A stretch of DNA of 64,000 bases from Bacillus proteolyticus (lineage in GTDB: Bacteria > Bacillota > Bacilli > Bacillales > Bacillaceae_G): the NCBI RefSeq assembly GCF_001884065.1, contig NZ_MACH01000157.1, positions 59,967 through 123,966 of the forward strand, given 5' to 3'. The notes beneath the pieces are model-generated. The model was not told where the DNA came from. It searched no databases and saw only the letters and a list, made by a program, of their open reading frames with translations. Position numbers and translations under genes: made by a program. Shown in pieces: positions 49,471 to 57,247 of this stretch; within the stretch, counting starts at the first letter, position 1, and each line of letters begins with the position of its first letter.

Positions 49471-49588
49471 GTCAGTTAAAACCTCACTCTCATTTGATGC
49501 CTGTATTATAGAGAACCCGGAATAACGGGTTTTGTGACAAAATTTTTTATTTTTTTATTATGTACGAAAAAAATATTCATCTGTTAAG

Positions 49589-49823
49589 GTGAAGAAAGGA
49601 TGGCAGTGTTCGAGTTGTAATAGTGTTTCTGACTATGCACAGAAGTAAGTGTATTTTACAAGATTAAACACGTCTTATTGAAAAGGCGATTAATAATAGT
49701 GAGTTGGAAGAGCTTCTGAATGTGCAATTAAGCTCAATCGTGAAAAGGTTACTTCAAGTATTGGAAGTTCTATATACCGGTGAGAGTAAAGGGAGGAAGT
49801 ATGATTTAACACTTTATCAGTAA
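49589..49823 (+). pseudogene. C-terminal remnant of a NERD-domain protein gene
   Basis: VKKGWQCSSCNSVSDYAQK, then after a break NNSELEELLNVQLSSIVKRL and LYTGESKGRKYDLT, match the C-terminus of the intact NERD protein at 51398-52357 ([51 protein letters not shown]). Stops and a frameshift separate the pieces and the NERD domain itself is gone. Confidence 0.8.
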
Positions 49824-49826
49824 GGA

Positions 49827-49868
49827 AAGTAAAAGGACCATCAATTAATTGATGATCCTTTTACTTTT
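49827..49868. terminator. Hairpin between two relics
   Basis: AGTAAAAGGA.CATCAA and TTGATG.TCCTTTTACT pair around TTAA. It may once have terminated either the NERD relic or the opposite-strand yxeA relic. Confidence 0.75.
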
Positions 49869-49874
49869 AGGAAT

Positions 49875-49993
49875 TTATTTTACACCTAAATTTTCTTTTG
49901 TTTTTGCAGGTAAATCAGCCTTTCTGTACTTCTTCATAAGGTTTAATTTCTGTGTCTGGTATATCTGTTTTCTTTTCGTCCTCTTGCTTAATA
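49875..49993 (-). pseudogene. C-terminal remnant of a yxeA-like lipoprotein gene
   Basis: On the minus strand, IKQEDEKKTDIPDTEIKPYE and, after a one-base insertion, DLPAKTKENLGVK parallel the end of the intact protein at 32076-32450 (KQEDKKKTDIPDTEVKSYEE; DLPAKTKEKLGIK). The 5-prime two thirds are missing. Confidence 0.8.
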
Positions 49994-49995
49994 AG

Positions 49996-50030
49996 AAAAA
50001 TCCTGCAGCTCAGTACAGGATTTTTAATCC
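49996..50030 (-). terminator. Terminator of the DUF4822 lipoprotein gene
   Basis: AAAAATCCTG and CAGGATTTTT are inverted around ten bases, eight bases past the stop codon on the minus strand. Confidence 0.85.
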
Positions 50031-50037
50031 AACTTTA

Positions 50038-51003
50038 TTAAAAACTAAATTGTGGTTTAACATCACCTTTATAAGGTTCATGTTCAACAAATATCGTTAT
50101 GTCCTTACCAGCTTGGTCTTTACCAGTTCTTTTATACGTAAATTTATTATTATTCAGTTCGGTAAGTTCAAGAGCGGCACCATATTTGTTATTACCAATT
50201 GATACATGAGCTCTTATTTTATTTTCATGTAAAACATCGAAATAGCCATAGTCACCGCGGCTTTGACCTGTTTCACTATTGAAGAACTCATATTTATTAG
50301 ACTTGTCATCGAATTTTGCTAGACTTATAAAATTTGAATTAAATTGTGTTACATCATTACCAGCCTCATCTAATACCTTTGTTCCATGCCAAAGGGTTCC
50401 ACCTAAAATTTTATCTCCGTCAACGTTTTTCACGATATCGCCTGTAGTAGAGTTCAATTGCTTGTCCGGATCCGTGAAAGAAAGTTCTTTTTCTTTATAT
50501 GGAACATGTTCAACGAAAACTTCTACATCTTTACCGTTAGCATTTTTCCCCATTCGTTTATACGTAAATACATTTTTATTTAGCTTTGTCATGTCAACAA
50601 CAGCTTGATACTTCATTGATTCTGAAATTAATATTCTCTTCTTCCCATCATTTGTGACAAAGAAAGTTCCTTTATCGCCACGACTTGCACCTGTCTTAGC
50701 ATCAAAGAATTCATATCTGCCGGACTTTGCATCATATTTCGCAAGGCCAATGAAGTTTGCATTCTCTTTTGTTAAGTCATTCTTATCTTTGTCATACACT
50801 CTTGTACCTTGCCAATTTGTATCGCTAAGAAGGTTAGCCATTTTTTGGCCTTTCGTTAACTTATTTTCCTTTTTTGTCTCTTTAGCAGTTTGTTCTTGTT
50901 TTTGTTTACTATGATTTTCTTCGGCTTTAGTATCAGTGCAACCTGTTAATGCTAATGTGAATCCGAGCAGTATGGATGATAGTGCTTTCGTTTTTTTGTT
51001 CAT
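50038..51003 (-). CDS. Lipoprotein with two DUF4822-like repeats
   Basis: The signal peptide ends in the lipobox LTGC, then a Lys/Glu/Gln-rich linker, then two homologous halves of about 115 residues each. Matching pieces are NWQGTRVYDKDKNDLTKENA with LWHGTKVLDEAGNDVTQFNS, and VFTYKRMGKNANGKDVEVFV with KFTYKRTGKDQAGKDITIFV. The domain looks like DUF4822, of unknown function. The start at 51003 (MNKKTKALSS) is preferred over the longer frame to 51021. It is probably surface-exposed. Confidence 0.8.
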   Translation of the reverse strand: MNKKTKALSSILLGFTLALTGCTDTKAEENHSKQKQEQTAKETKKENKLTKGQKMANLLSDTNWQGTRVYDKDKNDLTKENANFIGLAKYDAKSGRYEFFDAKTGASRGDKGTFFVTNDGKKRILISESMKYQAVVDMTKLNKNVFTYKRMGKNANGKDVEVFVEHVPYKEKELSFTDPDKQLNSTTGDIVKNVDGDKILGGTLWHGTKVLDEAGNDVTQFNSNFISLAKFDDKSNKYEFFNSETGQSRGDYGYFDVLHENKIRAHVSIGNNKYGAALELTELNNNKFTYKRTGKDQAGKDITIFVEHEPYKGDVKPQFSF

Positions 51004-51320
51004 TTTGTATCGTCTCCTCATTTTATGAATTTAAGTAGTACGGTTTGCGATTATAGTAATAGTTTGTCTTTCTGAAAGTAGTTACTACGTTTATTATGTT
51101 AATAGCCGAGTATAAACTACCGCTAAATAAATCATTAAAAAAAGATAAACTAATTCCTAAAATTTTTTCATATTTATAAAAAGGAATTTTACATGCGGTG
51201 AATGTTACTCTTTCATTTTGAAAATGCCATAATCAAATGGGGGGATTAACATTATGATTACAGTGCGATTTTTGATGTGATGCTATACTGTGTATAGGCT
51301 TTTGATGTGTGTATCGTTTT
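51004..51320. other. Upstream region of the DUF4822 lipoprotein gene
   Basis: A+T-rich intergenic DNA. It must contain the minus-strand promoter of the lipoprotein gene; I see no supported open frame or strong hairpin. Confidence 0.4.
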
Positions 51321-51385
51321 TTGTCGGTAAGTCGATATATTTCGAAAATCGCTGATATATTTGGAGTTGCGCTGATATATTTTGG
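51321..51385 (+). repeat. Degenerate CGATATA repeat tract, second locus
   Basis: TTGTCGGTAAGTCGATAT (identical to 1396-1413), then AAAATCGCTGATATAT and GCGCTGATATATTTTGG. The last unit runs into GGAGGGGG, the ribosome site of the NERD gene. Confidence 0.65.
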
Positions 51386-51397
51386 AGGGGGATAAAA

Positions 51398-52357
51398 ATG
51401 ATTGTGAAAGAGCGGAAAATGCCCGTATATTTGCTTCAGTTAGACGCTCTCCTTAGAAGATTGCCTATCCATCATCCAAAAAGGAATATGGTGGCTGAAA
51501 ATCTAGCAAAATTTATGGCTGGTTATAAAGGAGAGCAGGCGATTGAATATCCGCTTAGTTTCTTATCTGAAACAGAATACAGTATTTTACATGATATTAG
51601 GTTGTTTGATCAGAAACATTATTTCCAAATTGATACCCTCATAGTTTCCTCACGTTTTCTTCTTTTTCTTGAAATAAAAAATATTATTGGTACATTAATC
51701 TTTGATGCAAAGTTTAATCAGCTCATTCGAATAGCAGATGGTACTTCGGAAGAAGGTTTCCCAGATCCGATTTTACAACTGAAGCGGCAAGAGATACAGT
51801 TGAGAAAATGGCTGAGTTTGCATGGCTTATATAATATCCCGATGGAATCCCTCGTTGTAATTAGTTCACCTCGTACAATTATTAAAACTTCAGATGAAAT
51901 ACTTCCTAGTAAAATTATCCACGGTGCAAATTTACCTAATAGAATCAAACAAATTGAAAATCAATATAAAGAAGAAGCAATTGGTAATACAAAAGGACTT
52001 ATAAATCAAATTATGAATGAGAACTTTCCACAGCGACAAAATATTCTTGCACAATATAAAATTAAAAAAGAGGAATTGCTCAGGGGAGTACAGTGTGAGG
52101 AATGTTTTACAATGGCAATGTTAGAAGAAAAACAGGGATGGCGTTGCTCAAACTGTAATAGTACGTCTAAACATGCTCATTTACGTGCTTTACAAGATTA
52201 CACACTTCTGATTGACATGATAACTACTAATAGCAAATTGAGGGACTTTCTTAATATGCAATCTAGCTCTGCGGTTAAAAGACTCCTCCAAACAATGAAT
52301 ATCCCCTACACCGGGGAAAACAAAGGACGAATATATGATTTAACTTCTTTCCAATGA
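51398..52357 (+). CDS. NERD-domain protein with C-terminal zinc ribbon
   Basis: The N-terminal half carries a NERD (nuclease-related) domain, a predicted endonuclease-like fold, with [40 protein letters not shown] (Asp and the Glu-x-Lys pair) and a following Gln/Arg-rich helix. A four-Cys zinc ribbon follows (CEECF...WRCSNC, about residues 233-253), then a small helical end. It has 319 residues. The biological role is unknown; a decayed paralogue lies 1.6 kb upstream. Confidence 0.85.
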   Translation: MIVKERKMPVYLLQLDALLRRLPIHHPKRNMVAENLAKFMAGYKGEQAIEYPLSFLSETEYSILHDIRLFDQKHYFQIDTLIVSSRFLLFLEIKNIIGTLIFDAKFNQLIRIADGTSEEGFPDPILQLKRQEIQLRKWLSLHGLYNIPMESLVVISSPRTIIKTSDEILPSKIIHGANLPNRIKQIENQYKEEAIGNTKGLINQIMNENFPQRQNILAQYKIKKEELLRGVQCEECFTMAMLEEKQGWRCSNCNSTSKHAHLRALQDYTLLIDMITTNSKLRDFLNMQSSSAVKRLLQTMNIPYTGENKGRIYDLTSFQ

Positions 52358-52409
52358 TAATTTTGCTATAATAAATAGGTACTTATATGAAGGGGAGTTT
52401 AAAGAGAAA

Positions 52410-52814
52410 ATGAAGTCATTTAATATCGATCATGTTATAGCTAGTGTTTTGCAATGGATATTAAATATAGCTTTAATTATATTATCCATTGTGTTATCGA
52501 TCTTTTTAATTAACGAGACGATTACTTTTATTCAATACATATTTTCGGCGAAGAAGTATACATCTTATAAATTAGTGGAAAGTATTATTGTCTATTTCTT
52601 ATACTTTGAGTTCATCGCATTAATTATTAAATATTTTAAATCGAATTATCATTTTCCGTTACGCTATTTTATTTATATCGGGATTACGGCTTTAATTCGA
52701 TTGATTATCGTGTCACATGATGAACCGTTTGAGACGTTATTATATGCAGGTTCCATTCTTGTTTTAGTTATTGCTTTATACATATCAAATTTGAGAGATT
52801 TGAGAAAAGAGTAG
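52410..52814 (+). CDS. psiE: PsiE-family phosphate-starvation-inducible membrane protein
   Basis: A 134-residue protein with four membrane helices and the PsiE motif block [20 protein letters not shown] followed by HDEP. PsiE is named for phosphate-starvation induction in E. coli; its molecular function is not known. The start ATG has AAGGGGAG upstream. It stands alone. Confidence 0.9.
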   Translation: MKSFNIDHVIASVLQWILNIALIILSIVLSIFLINETITFIQYIFSAKKYTSYKLVESIIVYFLYFEFIALIIKYFKSNYHFPLRYFIYIGITALIRLIIVSHDEPFETLLYAGSILVLVIALYISNLRDLRKE

Positions 52815-52956
52815 CGGTGCAGATATAAGTTTGCACTGCTTTTTTATGCCTTGACCTTCAAGTTACTTGAAAGTTTACAATGTAAATAGGGCGTTTGAAA
52901 TTGAAAAAAATTGAGAAATTAAGTGAAGAGGTTTCTTTTACTTGGAGGTTATAGGA

Positions 52957-53472
52957 ATGCATAAGGAATTGAAATTACGTCCATTAGAACGAGAAGATTT
53001 AAAGTTTGTACACGAACTTAATAATAACGCGCATATTATGTCGTATTGGTTTGAAGAGCCGTATGAGGCCTTTGTGGAGCTACAGGATTTATATGATAAA
53101 CATATACATGATCAAAGCGAGCGCCGATTTATCGTTGAGAAAGATAATGAGATGGTTGGATTGGTCGAATTAGTAGAAATCGATTATATTCACCGTAGAA
53201 CTGAATTCCAAATTATTATTGATCCGAGTTACCAAGGTTACGGTTATGCAGCTGATGCAACGCGTTTAGCGATGGATTACGCTTTTTCCGTATTAAATAT
53301 GCATAAAATATATTTAGTTGTCGATAAAGAGAATGAAAAAGCTGTACACGTTTATAAAAAAGTCGGATTTATAGTGGAAGGTGAGCTTCAAGATGAGTTC
53401 TTCGTTGATGGCAACTACCATAATGCGATAAGAATGTGTATGTTTCAAAAAGAATATTTTAGATCGAAATAA
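52957..53472 (+). CDS. speG: Spermidine N1-acetyltransferase (SpeG type)
   Basis: A GNAT acetyltransferase extremely close to E. coli Spe[41 protein letters not shown] and the acetyl-CoA loop [19 protein letters not shown]. SpeG acetylates spermidine and spermine and protects from polyamine toxicity. I start at ATG 52957 (MHKELKLRP) with GGAGG upstream. It has 171 residues. Confidence 0.93.
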   Translation: MHKELKLRPLEREDLKFVHELNNNAHIMSYWFEEPYEAFVELQDLYDKHIHDQSERRFIVEKDNEMVGLVELVEIDYIHRRTEFQIIIDPSYQGYGYAADATRLAMDYAFSVLNMHKIYLVVDKENEKAVHVYKKVGFIVEGELQDEFFVDGNYHNAIRMCMFQKEYFRSK

Positions 53473-53485
53473 TGGAGTGAAGAGG

Positions 53486-53512
53486 CTATAGACAATGATT
53501 GTCTATAGCCGT
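53486..53512 (+). terminator. Terminator after speG
   Basis: GGCTATAGACAATGATTGTCTATAGCC is an 11-bp stem with a short loop, followed by GTTTTG. Confidence 0.85.
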
Positions 53513-53519
53513 TTTGTTA

Positions 53520-53570
53520 TATAAATCAACAACTTTTTATTGTAAAACAATAAAAAGTTGTTGATTTATA
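53520..53570. repeat. 23-bp perfect inverted repeat
   Basis: TATAAATCAACAACTTTTTA (plus TTG) at 53520-53542 is perfectly complementary to 53548-53570, with loop TAAAA. It is seven bases past the speG terminator and has no T run of its own. Confidence 0.8.
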
Positions 53571-53644
53571 ATGTGGTGGGGCTTATTATGATGGTAGTCG
53601 AAGGAATATGAAAAATTAATTGTGAAGTTAAAGGAGAGTATATT

Positions 53645-53854
53645 ATGAAAAATAAATATTTATTAGCTATCGTACTAATATCGTTAGGAGTTACTTGTTT
53701 ATTAATACAAGGTGCAACTAGTAAAGTGGAGGAAAATGGCTTGCTTGTAGAACCGTTCTTTTTCCTAGTACCAATAAGTTATTTACTGTTCTTTAGTGGT
53801 ATTGGTGTGTCGCTATTTGGATTTGTTACTTCAAAGTTGAAAAAACAGCAATAG
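53645..53854 (+). CDS. DUF3955-type small membrane protein
   Basis: Sixty-nine residues with two hydrophobic segments (LLAIVLISLGVTCLLIQGA and FFFLVPISYLLFFSGIGVSL) joined by a loop containing LLVEPFFF, which resembles DUF3955 proteins. AAAGGAGAG precedes the ATG. The function is unknown. Its stop codon is the first base triplet of a partial interspersed repeat. Confidence 0.75.
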   Translation: MKNKYLLAIVLISLGVTCLLIQGATSKVEENGLLVEPFFFLVPISYLLFFSGIGVSLFGFVTSKLKKQQ

Positions 53855-53930
53855 ATAAAGTGAAACTTTAATCAGTGGGGGTTTTGTTCATTCCCAACTG
53901 ATTATTAGCTTTCACCAAGCGAGATAAAAC
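53853..53930 (+). repeat. Partial interspersed repeat (bcr-like) copy
   Basis: AGATAAAGTGAAACTTTAAT...CAGTGGGGG...CTGATTATTAGC...TTCACCAA is joined directly to the terminal GCGAGATAAA, so this copy lacks the middle 90 or so bases of the full repeat. Confidence 0.75.
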
Positions 53931-53987
53931 ACTTACTATGAAATAGAAACATACGATATGGAAGAAAAATAAAAAGTGAGCTGAATA

Positions 53988-54227
53988 ATGATGAACCATT
54001 ATTTTTACACTGGAAGGCAAGTAGGTCCAGCTATTACATTGGCCGGGGCACAGATGACAATTCAGGCAGTGCATCAGGCTATTCAAATGCAACAACAAGC
54101 ACAAGTAGCGCAAATGATGCAGAATCAGTATATGTCGTATTCACAGCTTCCTGTGCAAAGTATACATTATGATGTGTATCCAGCTGGTTTATCTTCAATT
54201 CCATATGGGGCAACATACTTTTTATGA
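53988..54227 (+). CDS. Short Gln-rich protein of unknown function
   Basis: Seventy-nine residues with a central helix rich in Gln, Met and Ala (AIQMQQQAQVAQMMQNQYMS) and Tyr/Pro-containing ends. GAGCTG upstream is a weak ribosome site, and either of two adjacent ATGs could start it. A strong terminator follows at once, which supports a real gene. The composition is reminiscent of spore-coat-type small proteins, but that is only an impression. Confidence 0.55.
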   Translation: MMNHYFYTGRQVGPAITLAGAQMTIQAVHQAIQMQQQAQVAQMMQNQYMSYSQLPVQSIHYDVYPAGLSSIPYGATYFL

Positions 54228-54228
54228 A

Positions 54229-54262
54229 AGAAAGCGACCGATAAGAGTCGCTTTCTTTTTTA
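54229..54262. terminator. Bidirectional terminator between convergent genes
   Basis: AAAGAAAGCGAC and GTCGCTTTCTTT form a 12-bp stem with runs of A and T on either side; it serves the Gln-rich gene and the fluC pair. Confidence 0.9.
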
Positions 54263-54616
54263 TATTCCGCCTAATTTCATCCCAAGGAATGCGAATGTGA
54301 TACCGATTATATAAGTAGCACTTAAGTATAGGAGTAGTATGCCGAATTTTTTATGATTAAAAAGCTGAACAGATTCTAATTTAAACGTTGAAAATGTAGT
54401 GAAGGCCCCCATAAATCCTGTGCCTAATAATAGTTGCCAGCTTGTAGTTATCCCTGTTCCAATTATATATCCGAGTAAGAATGCTCCTGTTATATTAATG
54501 AGGAATGTAGCAATTGGAAATGAAGTTTTATTTCTTTCTTTAAACCAATTACTAATTGTAAATCGTGTAATAGCACCGAAGAACCCTCCTGTTGCTACTA
54601 ATAAAGCATTAATCAT
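54260..54616 (-). CDS. fluC2: Fluoride channel FluC (CrcB), second gene
   Basis: FluC proteins are dual-topology dimeric channels that expel fluoride. The 118-residue protein shows four helices, [14 protein letters not shown] at the N-terminus, the polar track [14 protein letters not shown] and the central [14 protein letters not shown] containing the fluoride-coordinating Phe box. It overlaps the upstream fluC gene by four bases; such pairs in bacilli may form heterodimers. Confidence 0.95.
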   Translation of the reverse strand: MINALLVATGGFFGAITRFTISNWFKERNKTSFPIATFLINITGAFLLGYIIGTGITTSWQLLLGTGFMGAFTTFSTFKLESVQLFNHKKFGILLLYLSATYIIGITFAFLGMKLGGI

Positions 54617-55026
54617 GATAGTTCACCTTCCTCAAGGTGTTTTTGTAGTAAAAAATCTCCAAGTTTATAGCTAAGTCCAGACATAATTAGACCGCCTAGC
54701 ATACTGCATGATACATATAAAAATGCGGTACCAAAATGTGAATGATTAATTAACTGTATAGTTTCGACGCTGAATGTTGAAAAGGTCGTAAATGAACCGA
54801 TAAACCCTGTTCCAATCCCTGTAATAATTTCAGAAGATAAGACGTTTAACCGGGCGATATAGGTGGTCAATAAAGCGAGTAAGAAACAGCCAATTAAGTT
54901 AATCGTTAATGTAGCAAGTGGTAATGAATGATGCCAAAGTGTATCAATAGTAAAACCTAAATAATAACGGGAAAGAGCTCCTAATATACCGGCTATGCCA
55001 ACAATAATATATTTCAATTTCTTCAC
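54613..55026 (-). CDS. fluC1: Fluoride channel FluC (CrcB), first gene
   Basis: The first of two fluoride channel genes has 137 residues, with [28 protein letters not shown] and [19 protein letters not shown]. It is preceded by a fluoride riboswitch with its own terminator, so expression of both genes should rise when fluoride enters the cell. Confidence 0.95.
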   Translation of the reverse strand: MKKLKYIIVGIAGILGALSRYYLGFTIDTLWHHSLPLATLTINLIGCFLLALLTTYIARLNVLSSEIITGIGTGFIGSFTTFSTFSVETIQLINHSHFGTAFLYVSCSMLGGLIMSGLSYKLGDFLLQKHLEEGELS

Positions 55027-55042
55027 CTCTCTAATAGTTTAC

Positions 55043-55127
55043 TCAAAAAAAATAGACTCCTACCAGTAGTCGTACTGGTAGGAGTCATTAGCTACATAGC
55101 AGTTATGGCGAACTCCATCGCCTATAA
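55043..55127 (-). promoter_or_regulatory. Fluoride riboswitch (crcB motif) with terminator
   Basis: On the minus strand the leader reads GGCGATGGAGTTCGCC (the conserved P1/P3 segment), then AACTGCT and a pairing segment TGACTCCTACCAG. GACTCCTACCAG (55055-55066) and CTGGTAGGAGTC (55075-55086) also form a terminator with a T run, the expected off-state. It is located 17 bases upstream of fluC1. Confidence 0.94.
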
Positions 55128-55426
55128 GTTCTATTTACAGTGTACTAAATATTATTTTGGATTACCAATAAATATGTTAATGAAAAGTTCAGAAAGTAGG
55201 ATTTGTTATATTCTCCGAAAGTGTAATTACGTTACAGTCGTGCCTTCTTAAATGCTATGATTGAATTTCAAAATAATTGCAGTGAGGGATATATCGATTA
55301 TTTGTTAGCTAAATATAATGATATGAAGTTTTCTTTATGGTAAAATATTTCTTGTGTCTTTAATCTATCTTTATTTAACTGAAAATACAGAAAAGTGAAA
55401 CGTTATTTAACGAAAAGGGGTCATGT
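55128..55426. other. Intergenic region with a coding-like relic
   Basis: This contains the promoter of the riboswitch RNA on the minus strand. On the plus strand, 55240-55343 reads AFLNAMIEFQNNCSEGYIDY, LLAKYNDMKFSLW and a stop, which looks like the end of a lost gene, but no start or family can be named. Confidence 0.4.
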
Positions 55427-56488
55427 ATGTTGAAGAAATTTTTAAAAATAGTATTAATATTTATTTTAATAATAGCTGGTATTCTAGGTGGATTTTTAGC
55501 TTATATGACACTTACAAAAGAACAGCCAGCAAATGTTTTAGACGTAAAGGTTGAAAACAATAAAGAGCGTGTACTGCAGCCAGGAAATGAATTTAAAGTT
55601 ACAACATTTAATATTGGATACGCTGGATTAGATAAGGACCAAGACTTCTTTATGGACGGAGGAAAGGGTTCTGGTTCGAGTAGTAAAGAACAGACTGAAG
55701 TAAACTTAAAGAAGATGCTTTCATTTTTACAAAATGAGAATAGTGATTTTGCGTTACTGCAAGAAGTTGATATAAAATCCCACCGATCATTTGATGTAAA
55801 TGAACATGAGTTTTTGAAAAAAGGATTACCTGATTATGCTTCGTCATTTGGGAAGAATTACGATACTAAGTGGGTTCCTGTCCCAGTCACAAAGCCGATG
55901 GGATATGCTGAGGGCGGATTAAGTACATTTTCTAAATATACAGTTCAAACAGCAACGCGGTTCCAACTACCAGGAATGGAGCCTTGGCCGAAGCGTTTAT
56001 TCGATTTAGATCGTGCGATTGTTGAACATAAAATCCCTGTTGATAATGGGAAGTATGTTAGGCTCGTAAACATACATTTATCTGCTTATGATGAGGGCGG
56101 CAAAATTAGAAAGCAACAAGCAGAGTATTTAAAAGAATATATGAACAAGTGTTATCAAAACGGTGATTACGTAATATTAGGTGGAGATTGGAACCAGTTA
56201 CTTTCTAATATCCAACTAAGTAATCCTAAGTTTGTGAAAGAGCGTCCGGAATGGCTAGTAGAGTTACCGAAGGGCTTCGCAGATGGAGGATTCCAATGGG
56301 CTGTAGATCCATCTGTTATGACGGTAAGGGATGATGTGAAGAAATATGTGGAAGGTGAAAACTTTGTCACTATTATTGATGGCTTTATCGTTTCGCCGAA
56401 TGTTGAAATTGTAAATGTACAAGGGAAAGACTTAAAGTTTGAAAACAGTGATCATAACCCAGTTAGTGCGGTATTTAAGTTGAAGTAA
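55427..56488 (+). CDS. Membrane-anchored endonuclease/exonuclease/phosphatase-fold protein
   Basis: An N-terminal signal anchor (FLKIVLIFILIIAGILGGFL) is followed by an EEP-superfamily domain. Its metal and catalytic segments are TFNIGYAGL, LLQEVDI, NIHLSAYDEGG, GGDWNQ and the terminal SDHNP. Enzymes of this fold include DNases, sphingomyelinases and inositol-phosphate phosphatases; the sequence does not decide among them. The 353-residue protein probably acts outside the membrane. AAAGGGG precedes the ATG. Confidence 0.88.
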   Translation: MLKKFLKIVLIFILIIAGILGGFLAYMTLTKEQPANVLDVKVENNKERVLQPGNEFKVTTFNIGYAGLDKDQDFFMDGGKGSGSSSKEQTEVNLKKMLSFLQNENSDFALLQEVDIKSHRSFDVNEHEFLKKGLPDYASSFGKNYDTKWVPVPVTKPMGYAEGGLSTFSKYTVQTATRFQLPGMEPWPKRLFDLDRAIVEHKIPVDNGKYVRLVNIHLSAYDEGGKIRKQQAEYLKEYMNKCYQNGDYVILGGDWNQLLSNIQLSNPKFVKERPEWLVELPKGFADGGFQWAVDPSVMTVRDDVKKYVEGENFVTIIDGFIVSPNVEIVNVQGKDLKFENSDHNPVSAVFKLK

Positions 56489-56507
56489 TTGATACGTGGG
56501 GCTTCAT

Positions 56508-56598
56508 AGAATATCTTCTAACGGGTGAAGTTGCCGTTATAAGATATTCTAGAAAAATAATATCACCTAAGAAGAGCACAAATAATGTGCTCTTTTTA
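56508..56598 (+). terminator. Two hairpins after the EEP-fold gene
   Basis: AGAATATCTT/AAGATATTCT (56508-56552) is followed by the stronger AAGAGCACA/TGTGCTCTT with a T run (56573-56598), which is probably the true terminator. Confidence 0.8.
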
Positions 56599-56690
56599 TA
56601 CTTGGTAGGAATTTAATTGCTTTTCTCCGCGTTTTCTGCCAAGCTTAAGGAGAAAAATACTTCAAAGAAAGAATTATATAGGTGACGCAT

Positions 56691-57086
56691 ATGATCGAAG
56701 TTAAGACTTCTGAACTTAGTGATGGAGAATTTAATAGAGGGGTATTTGCAACTCGTGATATTAAAAAGGGTGAGTTGATTCACTCAGCACCAGTTATCTC
56801 TTATCCGAATGAACAGCATGAACACATTGAGAAAACGTTACTTGCTGACTACGCATTTGAGTATGGGGTAAATCATACGGCATTCCTGTTAGGATACGGC
56901 ATGTTATTTAATCATGCATATAATCCGAATGCAACGTATGATATTGTCTTTGAGAATCATACGTTTAACTTCTTTGCTTATAAGGATATAAAAGCGGGAG
57001 AAGAAATTTTAATCAATTATAATGGTGAAGTGGATGACGATGAGCTATTATGGTTTGATAAGGAAAAAGAAGAGAACGAAAAATAA
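56691..57086 (+). CDS. SET-domain protein (putative lysine methyltransferase)
   Basis: The 131-residue protein consists of little more than a SET domain: RGVFATRDIKKGELI at the start, NHAYNPNATYDI (the NHSC-type segment) and AGEEILINYNGEVDD (the GEELxxDY segment). SET enzymes transfer methyl groups from S-adenosylmethionine to lysine. A B. anthracis SET protein has been reported to act on host histone H1; whether this is its counterpart I cannot verify. The start at ATG 56691 is preferred (AGGTGA upstream) over GTG 56682. Confidence 0.87.
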   Translation: MIEVKTSELSDGEFNRGVFATRDIKKGELIHSAPVISYPNEQHEHIEKTLLADYAFEYGVNHTAFLLGYGMLFNHAYNPNATYDIVFENHTFNFFAYKDIKAGEEILINYNGEVDDDELLWFDKEKEENEK

Positions 57087-57101
57087 ATTAAAGAGTATAA
57101 A

Positions 57102-57247
57102 AAGAGCACATTCTGTTGGATGTGCTCTTTTGTATGAAATAAAAGGTATCGCGGATTATCTAATAAGTGAAAGGAAGGTGGACGAGATAAAATTAGTTAA
57201 AAAGGAAATGAAGGGGCTGCTCTTACGTATGTAAGAGCAGCTTTTTG
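57102..57247 (+). terminator. Two successive terminator hairpins
   Basis: AAAGAGCACAT/ATGTGCTCTTTT (57104-57132) ends the SET-domain gene. GCTGCTCTTAC/GTAAGAGCAGC with TTTTT (57217-57246) follows about 85 bases later, implying a further short transcript or a back-up site; the open frame between them has no ribosome site. Confidence 0.8.

Noticed and set aside
57022-57234. 70-codon frame overlapping the end of the SET-domain gene
   Set aside because: It is out of frame with a real gene, crosses a strong terminator and ends in a second terminator stem; no ribosome site.
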